Below are positions 9,339-18,454 of a stretch of 64,000 bases of DNA, in pieces. The stretch is from NCBI RefSeq assembly GCF_015221875.1, contig NZ_JACYGY010000002.1, forward strand, positions 991,573-1,055,572, written 5' to 3'. Every line of letters starts with the position of its first letter. The stretch's first letter is position 1. The DNA is from Dyadobacter subterraneus (GTDB lineage: Bacteria; Bacteroidota; Bacteroidia; Cytophagales; Spirosomataceae). The notes beneath the pieces were generated by a model. It did no database searches and had not been told where the DNA came from. It was given only the letters and a program-made list of their open reading frames with translations. A program made the translations under genes and the position numbers.

Positions 9339-10073
9339 TTATTTATCCGCTACCGCACTCACAATAGCTTCAACCAATCCTAAATCACTATACATAACTG
9401 ATCTTTCGTCAGGACTTTCGCCGGCCATTGAAATATCAGCAGGGAAATATTTTTGTCTTCCGGGACGGAAAGATTTGGCAGTTAAGTGCAGGGAATGTAC
9501 ACCGGCATCTTTTAGCTCAGCCGCATTATTATGATTTACACCGCCGCCAGCCATGATTTCAATTGAGCTTCCGGCTGCTTTTGCTAATTGTTCTAAAACC
9601 TTGATACCTTCCAGTGCATTTGGTTTTTGACCTGAAGTAAGAATTCTTTCAGCACCGGTTTCGATTACAGCTTTCAATGCTTTGATTGGATCAGGCGTAA
9701 GGTCAAATGCACGGTGGAAAGTTACTTTCATAGGAGCCGCATAATCAACGAGTGCTTTGGTACGTGCTACGTCAACTTGTCCGTCGGGAAGAAGAATTCC
9801 CAGCACAACGCCATCTGCTCCCAGCTTTTTGGCCATAGCAATATCTCTTTTCATGATCTCTTCTTCAAAAAAATCATAAACAAAATCACCGCCACGTGGA
9901 CGGATCATCACAAATATTTTGATCTGGATATGTTCACGAACCATTTCTATAAGACCGGCGCTTGGCGTAGTCCCGCCTTCACCAAGTCCTCCGCACAGCT
10001 CAATACGCCCCGCACCGCCAACCTGGGCATTCATGCAGGATTCGAGGGAGTATGCGCAAACTTCAATTGTCAT
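9339..10073 (-). CDS. cutC: CutC family protein
   Basis: A cytoplasmic TIM-barrel protein of the CutC family, historically tied to copper homeostasis; its biochemical activity is not settled. 244 residues, the usual bacterial length. Seen: the N-terminal EVCAYSLESCMNAQVGGAGRIELCGGLGEGGTTPS-type signature (positions about 4-38), then IKIFVMIRPRGGDFVY, VTFHRAFDLTPDP, RILTSGQ and IMAGGGVNHNN, all characteristic of the family. The start ATG lies at 10071-10073. The downstream small membrane protein follows after 16 nt. Confidence 0.93.
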   Translation of the reverse strand: MTIEVCAYSLESCMNAQVGGAGRIELCGGLGEGGTTPSAGLIEMVREHIQIKIFVMIRPRGGDFVYDFFEEEIMKRDIAMAKKLGADGVVLGILLPDGQVDVARTKALVDYAAPMKVTFHRAFDLTPDPIKALKAVIETGAERILTSGQKPNALEGIKVLEQLAKAAGSSIEIMAGGGVNHNNAAELKDAGVHSLHLTAKSFRPGRQKYFPADISMAGESPDERSVMYSDLGLVEAIVSAVADK

Positions 10074-10389
10074 AATTACTTTAATATAATGATTGGGGAA
10101 ATTACAAAGATTTCTGTTGGGTGCGATAAAAGAATTACATGGGAAAAATGGGGAATGTCTTAAGGAATGATATTTGATATATTAATCCGGAAGAAAATAA
10201 ATGACCGATGTACACTTAAAATTCATCCTAATTTTATGATTTTCAATCTTTTAACTTAATCACGAAAAATATTAAAAATAAAAAACAATTATTTTAGATT
10301 TTTTTTGTTTAAAATTATTAAAAGATGCAAATTTTTTTACTTTTGCAATCCTGAAAAAATTAAGTAACTATTTAATAGGCGAAAAAATT
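10074..10389. other. AT-rich divergent intergenic region
   Basis: 316 bases between cutC and the DUF2795 gene. It is very A/T-rich, with long A and T runs near 10260-10340, and contains the DUF2795 promoter -7 box. Nothing else recognisable. Confidence 0.6.
10338..10345 (+). promoter_or_regulatory. -7 box upstream of the DUF2795 gene
   Basis: TACTTTTG matches TAnnTTTG and lies 45 nt upstream of the ATG at 10390. A TTTG at 10304 is too far (30 nt) to be a standard -33 partner, so only the -7 box is claimed. Confidence 0.55.
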
Positions 10390-10611
10390 ATGTACTGGAC
10401 TCTCGAACTCGCATCATATCTGGAGGATGCTCCTTGGCCAGCTACCAAAGACGAGCTGATTGACTTCGCAATTAGAACAGGCGCTCCGTTAGAAGTAGTT
10501 GAAAACCTACAAGAACTGGAAGATGATGGTCAGCCTTATGAAAGCATTGAGGAAATTTGGCCGGATTATCCGACCAAAGATGACTTCTTCTTTAATGAAG
10601 ACGAATATTAA
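10390..10611 (+). CDS. DUF2795 domain small acidic protein
   Basis: 73 residues, strongly acidic (C-terminus PTKDDFFFNEDEY). The sequence MYWTLELASYLEDAPWPATK at the start followed by DELIDFAIRTGAPLEVVENL matches the DUF2795 family, a short and highly conserved protein in Bacteroidota. Function unknown; a small helical domain is likely. It is a monocistronic gene with its own -7 box and a strong intrinsic terminator directly after the stop, suggesting efficient independent expression. Confidence 0.88.
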   Translation: MYWTLELASYLEDAPWPATKDELIDFAIRTGAPLEVVENLQELEDDGQPYESIEEIWPDYPTKDDFFFNEDEY

Positions 10612-10618
10612 GTAAGAG

Positions 10619-10641
10619 CGGCGCCAACGGGCGCCGTTTTT
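10619..10641 (+). terminator. Intrinsic terminator of the DUF2795 gene
   Basis: CGGCGCC (10619-10625) and GGCGCCG (10630-10636) form a GC-rich stem with a 4-nt loop, followed by TTTTT. Confidence 0.93.
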
Positions 10642-10650
10642 CGTTTTGTA

Positions 10651-12168
10651 TTATTTAAGTGAGGTATACGGAGAATTACGTTTCAATAAATATTTCTCAA
10701 AGATGCTTCCTTTTTTCAGCGAATATTGCTGCACAACTTCCTTTCCATTGCCATAACCATTTTCCAAAAAGTCGTAGTAATTGTCTCCGTATTCAGCAAT
10801 CGCCGGATGCTCGATGGTATTGATTGTCCCCATATCAAGCGTAAATAATCGCTCATAATAGAATTTTACAAAACTAAGAGAGTTAACCGCCAGAAATAAT
10901 GCGGCTAAGATCAGCCAGCTGTTTTTCTCTTTTTCACGAGATCCCGTAATAAATGCGTAAGCGATGCTCGTCCCCAACACAATTTGGGCTGCAATCGACG
11001 CCCGCGTGTTCAAATCGTTGAAATGACCTACCTGTACCAAACCCAAAAGTGCAAAAGTCAGGAAGGAAACCAATAAAAGTTCCTTATCAAATTTTAGCAG
11101 ATCCTTTTTGAAAAAAATAAACCAGATTCCAAAGAACCCGAAAAGGTATAGCGCGTAATATAATGGCCAGACTGAACTTCCGGTTTGCCATATAAATAAA
11201 TTACTCTCCATGGACGTCGCGTCAGAACCCAGGAGAAATGCTATCACCGGATAAAATGCAATCAACAACAAAATACCCAATATGGCTGCGCTAAATACAA
11301 ACCGGAATTTATCTTGCCGGAATCCTTTAATGAAGAAATACAAACAAAAAAGCGAAAGACCGACCGTCGTAAAAGGTGTCCAGAAAAAGGAACTGAAAAT
11401 GAAAACTGCAAACGGGAAAAAATATTTGACATTGGTGACAGCTGCCAGGAAAAAACAAGTTCCAAGAATTGCGGGTAAAGTATGTTGCGGAGCTTCTGAA
11501 AGACTTTTTGAAAAAATAGGAAGCTGATTCAGTACAAATTTCCCATTAATAAGGATGGAGTTATTTTGAAAGTTTACAGCTCCTGCTAATAATTTTCCTA
11601 GTGCCGGTAAAAGTACGCTCACATAGGATCCGAAAATAATGAGCAGGCTAATCAATATGCGCTGACGATTTTTCAAATTCTTGAACCGAACCTGAATCCA
11701 GGAAAAACTTAACAAAAGTCCAAACCAGGTCCATACAAAAGCGAAAAATTTAATAAAACTGATTGAAGTAATTTTACCAAGCAAAGAAGGGACAATATAA
11801 TATCCCAAATAATAACACATATATATGTCCCGCTTCTCATCATACAATGGCAGCGGCTGTGTCGCTAGTAAGTTAAATTTAAAATTATGCGCCTGGTAGT
11901 CATAGCTTTGATAATTAAAACCGCCAAATTCTGAGAAGTAAGAAAGTACCAATGATATAAGCAGAGAAGAAATCAGAATCGGTTTTAACGAAAAAGGAGG
12001 TATAGCATTATCCAGCCCATCATTCTTCATTTTATAAATTGACAGAAACAGGACGAGTGTTAACGCAATCAGAGATATGATCGAATAATTTGTATTAACC
12101 CAAAAAGATAAAAAAAAGTAAGTGGGAAGAATTATATACAACAGCGTTACAATAGTCAGGTTTTTCAT
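10651..12168 (-). CDS. Polytopic membrane protein of unknown function
   Basis: 505 residues with about ten to twelve hydrophobic segments from the N-terminus to about residue 430 and a soluble C-terminal tail of about 70 residues (TIEHPAIAEYGDNYYDFLENGYGN). Loop features include a first large extracytoplasmic loop with FGGFNYQSYDYQAHNFKFN and aromatic-rich segments, reminiscent of GT-C-type membrane glycosyltransferases, but I see no clear acidic catalytic motif and make no functional claim. The gene is monocistronic; its upstream region is AT-rich. Confidence 0.75.
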   Translation of the reverse strand: MKNLTIVTLLYIILPTYFFLSFWVNTNYSIISLIALTLVLFLSIYKMKNDGLDNAIPPFSLKPILISSLLISLVLSYFSEFGGFNYQSYDYQAHNFKFNLLATQPLPLYDEKRDIYMCYYLGYYIVPSLLGKITSISFIKFFAFVWTWFGLLLSFSWIQVRFKNLKNRQRILISLLIIFGSYVSVLLPALGKLLAGAVNFQNNSILINGKFVLNQLPIFSKSLSEAPQHTLPAILGTCFFLAAVTNVKYFFPFAVFIFSSFFWTPFTTVGLSLFCLYFFIKGFRQDKFRFVFSAAILGILLLIAFYPVIAFLLGSDATSMESNLFIWQTGSSVWPLYYALYLFGFFGIWFIFFKKDLLKFDKELLLVSFLTFALLGLVQVGHFNDLNTRASIAAQIVLGTSIAYAFITGSREKEKNSWLILAALFLAVNSLSFVKFYYERLFTLDMGTINTIEHPAIAEYGDNYYDFLENGYGNGKEVVQQYSLKKGSIFEKYLLKRNSPYTSLK

Positions 12169-12454
12169 GTAAGTCGGCCCAACAATATTTGAGGGCTAAG
12201 GTTTAATAAAATATTCCGTAGCAGAAAAAATTCTATGCCAAATTAGAACTTTTATTTGATCCTTGGTCAACCCGAATGGTACGATTATTTATTTGAAACA
12301 ACTACTTATAGGAATGATCATAAATTGTGCAAAGATTCATTGATAATATTTTTTTAATATCGTGAAAGGAATGTAAATTGGTAACGTTGTTATCAAAAGC
12401 ACATACAGGAAAGCCCGATTGTTTTCATAGTTAAGTATCTATCCAGGCCAATTG

Positions 12455-13096
12455 ATGGAACTACGATTGCTTAAAGAGTTGGTCAGAAGAGGTGAGGGTG
12501 AACATGTGGAATTCAAACTGAAATCCAATCACCCGGAAAAAATTGTCCGCGAGCTTGTTGCCTTCGCTAATTCAGGAGGTGGAAAACTCTTCGTCGGCGT
12601 TGGAGATGACCGGACAATCAAAGGAGTAAAAGACTCGTTTGAAGACGAATACACCCTCGTCAAAGCTATTGACACTTATTGTTTCCCCAAACTTGATTAT
12701 CGCGTTGAAAGAATTCCGGTCGACATGGACCGTGAGGTTCTCGTTTTAACTATTCCGCGAAGTCTTGACAAACCACATTATGTTGTTGATTCTTCTGGAA
12801 TAAAAAAAGCATACGTTCGGGTCGCTGATAAATCCATCCAGGCGAGTCGTGAAATGCGTGAAATTATGCGGCGCGGACGGTTTAAAAGGGACGTCAGATT
12901 TCAGTATGGAGATAAGGAAGAAAAGCTGATGAAACTGCTTGATGAAAAACAAACCGTAACGGTCGAATTATTTGCAGCGGCGGCCGGGATTCCCAGAAAA
13001 ATTGCTTCAAATACCCTGGTGATGCTGGTTCTTGCCAATGTTCTGGAAGTGCATCCTCATGAAGTTTTTGATCATTTTACAGTTGCGATGGCATGA
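12455..13096 (+). CDS. AlbA_2 (Schlafen-type) domain protein, putative nucleic-acid-binding regulator
   Basis: 213 residues. The N-terminal half has GEGEHVEFKLKSNHPEKIVR, then ELVAFANSGGGKLFVGVGDD and IKGVKD, the signature of the AlbA_2/divergent AAA-4 domain found in Schlafen-like proteins and transcription regulators. It continues with VERIPVDMDREVLVLTIPRS and KPHYVVDSSGIKKAYVRVADKS, also typical. The C-terminal 60 residues (EEKLMKLLDEKQTVTVELFAAAAGIP...) look like a winged helix. A TTG three bases upstream is in frame; ATG at 12455 is preferred. Role is inferred as cytoplasmic regulation; targets unknown. Confidence 0.85.
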   Translation: MELRLLKELVRRGEGEHVEFKLKSNHPEKIVRELVAFANSGGGKLFVGVGDDRTIKGVKDSFEDEYTLVKAIDTYCFPKLDYRVERIPVDMDREVLVLTIPRSLDKPHYVVDSSGIKKAYVRVADKSIQASREMREIMRRGRFKRDVRFQYGDKEEKLMKLLDEKQTVTVELFAAAAGIPRKIASNTLVMLVLANVLEVHPHEVFDHFTVAMA

Positions 13097-13232
13097 TCAG
13101 CCCAAGAAACTTTAAAAAGCAGTCCGCCGACGCGCTGAAAGAATGATGACAATAACCTCAGAAATGAGGACGGAAATAACCATTGACTCATTGACGAATT
13201 CTCTCATCGCGACGGTGGACCGCCATATATTT

Positions 13233-13604
13233 TTAGAAAGGCAAATCGTCAGACTCGTCTTCTGTAAAAGTTGTTACCGGAGGCAAAGTTGAATTGTTGT
13301 TTCCACCACTAAAAGATGCTCCGCCTCCGCCGCCAGTACTACCGGCTTTGTCAACTTTCCACGCTTTTACTTCTGTATACCAGCGACTATTATATTCGCG
13401 GCTTTCAACATCAATTGAGGCAGTTACAGCGTCATTGACCTGTAAGCCAGCCTGATCAATTTTATCACCCCACAATGAAATGCATACTTTTTTTGGATAC
13501 TGCGAAGGGATTTCAAGAATAAATTCCTGCTTCCGCCATGTTCCATTTTTACCCTGACCAGACACTTCAGGGAGTAAAGCGATGACAGTTCCTGTTAATT
13601 CCAT
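13233..13604 (-). CDS. DUF3127 domain protein (OB-fold-like)
   Basis: 123 residues. MELTGTVIALLPEVSGQGKN followed by WRKQEFILEIPSQYPKKVCISLWGDKID is the DUF3127 signature, a Bacteroidota family predicted to adopt an OB fold related to single-strand DNA-binding proteins. The second half is low complexity (Gly, Ser, Asn) and ends in the acidic EDESDDLPF, which strongly resembles the acidic DDDIPF tail by which SSB proteins recruit partners. DNA binding is therefore plausible but untested. It has a good promoter of its own. Confidence 0.88.
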   Translation of the reverse strand: MELTGTVIALLPEVSGQGKNGTWRKQEFILEIPSQYPKKVCISLWGDKIDQAGLQVNDAVTASIDVESREYNSRWYTEVKAWKVDKAGSTGGGGGASFSGGNNNSTLPPVTTFTEDESDDLPF

Positions 13605-13641
13605 GAATAACTTGTTTGTTGTTTTGCTATAATGTAGAGAT

Positions 13642-13673
13642 CAAAAGTAATGGTTTTGGTTTTGGAATGCAAA
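13642..13673 (-). promoter_or_regulatory. Promoter of the DUF3127 gene
   Basis: On the minus strand TTTG (13670-13673), a 20-nt spacer and TACTTTTG (13642-13649) form a good match to the Bacteroidota promoter. It lies 38 nt before the ATG. Confidence 0.7.
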
Positions 13674-13686
13674 AGAGATTTAATTC

Positions 13687-14826
13687 TTAACCAATTGCCT
13701 GAGCCAGATCTTCTATTAAATCCTCCACATCTTCAATCCCCACACTGAGGCGGATTAATGTGTCTTTTAATCCTGTTTTTTCCCGTTCTTCCTTTGGAAT
13801 ACTTGCGTGCGTCATACTTGCCGGATGCGTGCAAAGTGATTCGACGCCACCTAATGATTCGCCCAGAGAAAATACTTCCAGACTTTCCATTACATGAACT
13901 GCCTCCTTATAGTTATCTCCTTTTAACTCAAAAGAAACAATTCCACCATACCCGCGCATTTGACGCGTAGCCAGAACATGACCTTCGTGAGACGGAAGTC
14001 CGGGATAATAAACTTTTCCAACTTTCGGATGATCTTTCAGCCATAGTGAAACTACTTTTGCATTTTCGCAATGCCGCTGCATCCGGATATGTAAAGTTTT
14101 TATTCCGCGCAAAACCAGAAAACAATCCTGTGGACCGGGTACCGCGCCACTTGCATTCTGGATAAATGCCAGTTGTTTTGCCAGTCCATCATCATTTACG
14201 ATAAGCGCACCCATAACGGTATCCGAATGTCCGCCAAGATATTTGGTTACCGAATGCATGACAATATCAGCTCCCTGATCCAGCGGATTTTGCAAATAAG
14301 GAGAAGCAAAAGTATTATCCACGACGCTTAAAATTCCCTTTTGTTTACAAACATTGGTTACCGCTTCAATGTCAATAATTTTTAATAAAGGATTGGTTGG
14401 CGTTTCCACCCAGATCATTTTCGTTTTTTCAGAAATTACTTTTTCAATTTCTTTGATATCACTCATATCAACAAAATGAAAAATCAAACCGAAAGGCTCG
14501 TAAATTTTTTTCATGATCCGGTATGTGCCGCCGTAAATATCATTGGTCGCTATAATTTCATCGCCAGGCCGGAATAATTTCAAAACCGCATCCGTAGCTG
14601 CGAGACCAGAGGCGTAGCAAATTCCGTGTTTTCCATTTTCCAGAGCTGCCAAGGCATTTTGTAAAGCAGTTCGGGTTGGATTGTGAGTACGCGAATATTC
14701 ATAACCTTTATGTTTTCCCGGGCTTTCCTGAACATAGGTTGAAGTCTGGTAAATGGGTGTCATAATCGCACCTGTCGTTGGGTCAGGTTCAACACCTGCG
14801 TGTATAGCTTTGGTCGCGAATTTCAT
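13687..14826 (-). CDS. metB: Cystathionine gamma-synthase-like PLP enzyme
   Basis: A PLP-dependent Cys/Met metabolism enzyme, most likely cystathionine gamma-synthase (O-acyl-homoserine plus cysteine to cystathionine); gamma-lyase activity is the main alternative and cannot be excluded from sequence. 379 residues, the standard family length. Seen: TKAIHAGVEPDPTTGAIMTP at the N-terminus, YSRTHNPTR, the PLP-phosphate region ASGLAATDAVL, VVDNTFASPYLQNPL, the PLP lysine in SVTKYLGGHSD, and the C-terminal SLGESLGGVESLCTHPASMTH. Its -7 box is TATCTTTG at 14870-14877. Confidence 0.9.
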   Translation of the reverse strand: MKFATKAIHAGVEPDPTTGAIMTPIYQTSTYVQESPGKHKGYEYSRTHNPTRTALQNALAALENGKHGICYASGLAATDAVLKLFRPGDEIIATNDIYGGTYRIMKKIYEPFGLIFHFVDMSDIKEIEKVISEKTKMIWVETPTNPLLKIIDIEAVTNVCKQKGILSVVDNTFASPYLQNPLDQGADIVMHSVTKYLGGHSDTVMGALIVNDDGLAKQLAFIQNASGAVPGPQDCFLVLRGIKTLHIRMQRHCENAKVVSLWLKDHPKVGKVYYPGLPSHEGHVLATRQMRGYGGIVSFELKGDNYKEAVHVMESLEVFSLGESLGGVESLCTHPASMTHASIPKEEREKTGLKDTLIRLSVGIEDVEDLIEDLAQAIG

Positions 14827-14869
14827 AGAAATATTTTTAGTTTCAATCCTCGAATTTGAAGTAAAAGAC

Positions 14870-14877
14870 CAAAGATA
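14870..14877 (-). promoter_or_regulatory. -7 box of the metB-like gene
   Basis: TATCTTTG on the minus strand, 44 nt upstream of the ATG, matches TAnnTTTG. No convincing -33 TTG partner. I see no S-adenosylmethionine riboswitch in the short leader. Confidence 0.5.
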
Positions 14878-14957
14878 ACCTTCTGGAAAAACCTTTTACA
14901 GAAAGAAGTGGTTAATTTGGTAATTGAAATCATTGTATTGACTAAAAATATCTTCTT

Positions 14958-15635
14958 TTGGCGAATCCATTAGTAAAAAAATTTCCTTTACCTCTCGTTG
15001 TAAGCGTTTTACTCACTGTTGTTCCCTTAGTTACCACATCATTGCTTACAGCTTCCGCTGTGGCTCATGAAGAATTATTAAGAAGCTGGACTTATGGAAC
15101 CTGGATACTGGTTACGATTGGATTAACCCTTACTTCTGCCATTGCACTCACGCCGCCAACTTTTCTTGCCTTGGTTTTCGGTTATTTTTTAGGATGGTAC
15201 GCCATTCCGTTTTTGTTTTTATTAAATCTCGGAGCCATTGCGCTTCTTTATATACTGGCCGATTTTTTCAATGCTGAATCAATCCGAATTTATCTGGTGC
15301 AGATTTACCCGGAAATCGAATCGCTCATCCGGAAATTTAAAGCAAACCAGTTCCGGTTGATTTTCTTCGCCAAACTGTCTCCGGTTTTGCCTTTTACCAT
15401 TACTAATTTATTTTTCAACGTAGTCGGAGCAAAATTACCTCAGGTACTTGCCGGTGGTACGCTGGGTATGATTCCTCGTACAGTTCTTGCGGTTTGGGCC
15501 GGAAGGGAAGCGCAGGAAATCCGCTATTTGCTTGAACATCCAAATGAAGGTTTGGGAACAAAAATTCTGCTGCTTTCACTGATCATTATTTCAACGGTCG
15601 GGATTGGATATCTGTTTAAGGATAAGAAGGACTGA
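14958..15635 (+). CDS. VTT-domain (TVP38/TMEM64, SNARE-associated) membrane protein
   Basis: 225 residues with about five to six hydrophobic segments. Family features: ALTPPTFLALVFGYFLGWYA (the conserved glycine-rich reentrant region), a following ALLYILADFF helix, and KLSPVLPFTITNLFFNVVGAKLPQVLAGGTLGMIP-type motif near 135-170, corresponding to the F-R-P-N-P region of VTT/DedA-like proteins. Members are implicated in lipid scrambling or transport. The start is a TTG at 14958; I see no suitable in-frame ATG close by, so the true start is uncertain. Divergent from metB. Confidence 0.85.
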   Translation: MANPLVKKFPLPLVVSVLLTVVPLVTTSLLTASAVAHEELLRSWTYGTWILVTIGLTLTSAIALTPPTFLALVFGYFLGWYAIPFLFLLNLGAIALLYILADFFNAESIRIYLVQIYPEIESLIRKFKANQFRLIFFAKLSPVLPFTITNLFFNVVGAKLPQVLAGGTLGMIPRTVLAVWAGREAQEIRYLLEHPNEGLGTKILLLSLIIISTVGIGYLFKDKKD

Positions 15636-15769
15636 GCGCATTGACATGCTTTTTTACTTTAAATTATTTTGTATGATAAGATCGTATAATAAAAGGATAT
15701 AAAACCACATAAATACATGAAAGTAATCCTGTTTATTTGCAATTAAGTTATACTTCTTAATAAAGTAGA

Positions 15770-17362
15770 ATGAAATCCTTACCCGTTATAGATCTGATCA
15801 TCGTTATAAGCTATCTGGTTGGGATGGTGGCTGTCGGTATTTATTTTTCCCGTAAAAACACAACCGCGGATCAATTTACCAAAGCCTCCGGAAGAATTCC
15901 CGGATGGGCCATCGGTATTTCCATTTATGCCACTTTTCTTAGTAGTAATACCTTCCTCGGAGTTCCAGGCAAAGCCTTTGGCAGCAACTGGAATTCCTTT
16001 GTTTTTAGTTTGTCAATGCCGCTTGCAGCCTGGGTTGCTACGAAATTCTTTATACCGTTTTATAGAAATACAGGAACCGTTTCAGCGTATACTCATTTGG
16101 AAGAACGTTTCGGTCCCTGGGCCAGAACTTATGCCGTTGCCTGTTTTCTGCTGACACAACTTGCCAGAATGGGTTCTATATTTTTCGGAATTGCATTAAG
16201 TCTTCAGGCATTAACAGGTTACCCGATGTCTACGATTATGATCGTAGTTGGGATTTGTATTGTGCTTTATACCGTTATGGGTGGAATGGAAGCCGTTATC
16301 TGGACGGAAGTTGTTCAGGGTGTTGTTAAAACGGTGGGAGCACTTGTCATTCTATATCTGGTAATTTCCGGAATGGATGGCGGGATTTCCAGGATTATAG
16401 ATATTGGAAAAGCAGACGATAAATTCAGTCTGGGAAGTTTCGCTCCTGATTTTACACAGTCATCGTTCTGGGTTGTTTTGTTGTACGGGTTTTTTATGAA
16501 CCTCAACAATTTTGGCATGGACCAAAATTATGTTCAGCGTTATCATACCACAACATCCATTAAAGAGGCAGCGAATTCTATCTGGCTTTGCGTTTATTTG
16601 TATCTCCCGGTTTCGCTAATGTTTTTCGTTCTTGGATCCTGTTTGTTTGCTTATTACCAAAGTAATCCTGATCTGCTTCATGTGGTTCAAATGCAGGTTG
16701 CGGTTGAACGTTTACCAAATGGAACACCGGAAGCACTTCAAAAACTGGCTTCAACGTTAGGTGCCGCTGATATCGGAGATAAAGTAATGCCACATTTTAT
16801 GGTCACAAAAGTACCGGTTGGACTTTTAGGGTTAATTATTGCAGCTATTATGTCCGCCGCCATGAGTACGATCAGTTCCGGAATGAATGCTTCCGCTACG
16901 GTGTTTATGGTTGATATTTATCAGCGTTATATCAAGCCGGAAATGAGTTCAAAACAATCCATGACGTTGTTATACATTGCAACGACAGGTTTTGGTCTTC
17001 TTGGTATGGTTACCGGAATCGCCATGATTGGTGTAAAAAGTGTACTGGACGTTTGGTGGCTGCTTTCCGGAATCTTCGCCGGTGGTATGCTTGGATTATT
17101 TCTTTTGGGAATTATTTCAAGAAACACAAAAAATGCCGAAGCGCTTACGGCTACGCTGATTGGTATTATAGTTATTATCTGGATGACTTTTTCAAAACAA
17201 TTACCGGACGAATATGCTTATTTACGAAACCCGCTGCATCAGAATATGGTGATGGTAGTAGGTACGCTGACGATTTTTCTTGGAGGATTACTTTTGACAA
17301 GATTGAAAGGAAAAGCAATAGAAATTGAAAAAGAAGCGCTGGCTGATCACCCGAGCATTTAA
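15770..17362 (+). CDS. Sodium:solute symporter (SSS family)
   Basis: 530 residues, about 13-14 membrane segments, matching the sodium/solute symporter family. Seen: DLIIVISYLVGMVAVGIYFS at the N-terminus, the family signature region GRIPGWAIGISIYATFLSSNTFLG, TVMGGMEAVIWTEVVQGVVK, and AAIMSAAMSTISSGMNASATVF which holds the sodium-site serines. It couples sodium entry to uptake of an organic solute across the inner membrane. The aldolase gene follows after about 100 nt, so the imported compound may be its substrate, for example a sugar acid or sialic acid (inference). Confidence 0.9.
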   Translation: MKSLPVIDLIIVISYLVGMVAVGIYFSRKNTTADQFTKASGRIPGWAIGISIYATFLSSNTFLGVPGKAFGSNWNSFVFSLSMPLAAWVATKFFIPFYRNTGTVSAYTHLEERFGPWARTYAVACFLLTQLARMGSIFFGIALSLQALTGYPMSTIMIVVGICIVLYTVMGGMEAVIWTEVVQGVVKTVGALVILYLVISGMDGGISRIIDIGKADDKFSLGSFAPDFTQSSFWVVLLYGFFMNLNNFGMDQNYVQRYHTTTSIKEAANSIWLCVYLYLPVSLMFFVLGSCLFAYYQSNPDLLHVVQMQVAVERLPNGTPEALQKLASTLGAADIGDKVMPHFMVTKVPVGLLGLIIAAIMSAAMSTISSGMNASATVFMVDIYQRYIKPEMSSKQSMTLLYIATTGFGLLGMVTGIAMIGVKSVLDVWWLLSGIFAGGMLGLFLLGIISRNTKNAEALTATLIGIIVIIWMTFSKQLPDEYAYLRNPLHQNMVMVVGTLTIFLGGLLLTRLKGKAIEIEKEALADHPSI

Positions 17363-17465
17363 TAAAAACGATTTACAAAAGTCATGACCAAATCATGACA
17401 TCAAAATACAATCCGGCAAACGAGCCGGTAAAGTACCCTGACATTTATAGATTTTTAAAACTGGT

Positions 17466-18428
17466 ATGACCGCAAAAACTACATCTTTGCCGCAAGGATT
17501 TATTCCTGTTATGTTAACTCCGTTTCTTGAATCCGGAGCAGTTGATTATGACGGCCTGAAAACGCTGACTGAATTTTATCTGAATGCAGGTTCTGCCGGA
17601 CTTTTTGCAACCTGTCTTTCCAGCGAAATGTATGAATTGAGTGAACAGGAAAGGATTGATGTTACAAAAACCGTTGTTGACCAGGTTGCGGGAAGAGTTC
17701 CGGTTGTGGCCACAGGAACTTTTGGCGGACCAATTGCTGAACAGGCAGAATTTGTAAAACGTATATATAGTACCGGAGTGGAAGCGGTCATCATTATTTC
17801 CAGCCTTATTGCTGAGGAAAACGAATCCGATGAAATATTCCTGAAAAACGCCAAAGAACTCATCAGTTTGACGGATAATATTCCGCTAGGATTTTACGAA
17901 TGCCCGGTTCCTTATAAAAGACTGATCCCAAGTACGGTACTCAAAGAATTGGTTGAAACCGGAAGAGTTATTTATCATAAAGATACTTGTCTGGATGACG
18001 AAGAAGTTGCACGCCGAATCAAAGTTGCCGAAGGATACCAGTTTGGACTTTATGATGCCTATATGGTCAATGCAGTCTCATCTTTGAAAGCTGGTGCAGC
18101 AGGACTTTCCTGCATCCAGGGAAATATTTATCCTGAATTGATTATTTGGATCTGTAAATATTTCAACAACGCTGACCGTGAGGAAGATGTAAAAAAAGTG
18201 CAGCAGTTTTTTGTTGATTCAATGGACGTGGTACATGCTGCATATCCTACGATTGCCAAATATAGTCTGCAAAAACGCGGGTTCCCGATTTCAATTTATA
18301 CAAGAAGAGATGTTGGTGAACTTACAGAAGAACTGAAAACTGAAATGGATCAATTGCTGGTAGTAATTGAGAAACTTCAAAATGAATTGGGCATTACAAG
18401 CAATTTTACTGAATATCTCGTGAAATAA
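17466..18428 (+). CDS. Dihydrodipicolinate synthase-family aldolase
   Basis: A TIM-barrel class I aldolase of the DapA/NanA superfamily, 320 residues. Seen: N-terminal LPQGFIPVMLTPFLESGAVD, the substrate-carboxylate loop region (LFATCLSSEMYELSEQER replaces the usual GTTGE), the tyrosine motif FYECPVPYKR at about 140, and the Schiff-base lysine in VIYHKDTCLD at about 172. The altered loop argues against true dihydrodipicolinate synthase; a sugar-acid or 2-keto-acid aldolase/dehydratase is more likely. It lies directly between the symporter and a sigma factor (26 nt), suggesting one operon. Confidence 0.85.
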   Translation: MTAKTTSLPQGFIPVMLTPFLESGAVDYDGLKTLTEFYLNAGSAGLFATCLSSEMYELSEQERIDVTKTVVDQVAGRVPVVATGTFGGPIAEQAEFVKRIYSTGVEAVIIISSLIAEENESDEIFLKNAKELISLTDNIPLGFYECPVPYKRLIPSTVLKELVETGRVIYHKDTCLDDEEVARRIKVAEGYQFGLYDAYMVNAVSSLKAGAAGLSCIQGNIYPELIIWICKYFNNADREEDVKKVQQFFVDSMDVVHAAYPTIAKYSLQKRGFPISIYTRRDVGELTEELKTEMDQLLVVIEKLQNELGITSNFTEYLVK

Positions 18429-18454
18429 TATTGACCAAAAACTTCCTAAATCCT

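Noticed and set aside
14827..14957. Possible S-adenosylmethionine riboswitch before metB
   Set aside because: The region is too short and shows no conserved SAM riboswitch helices; a simple -7 box explains it.
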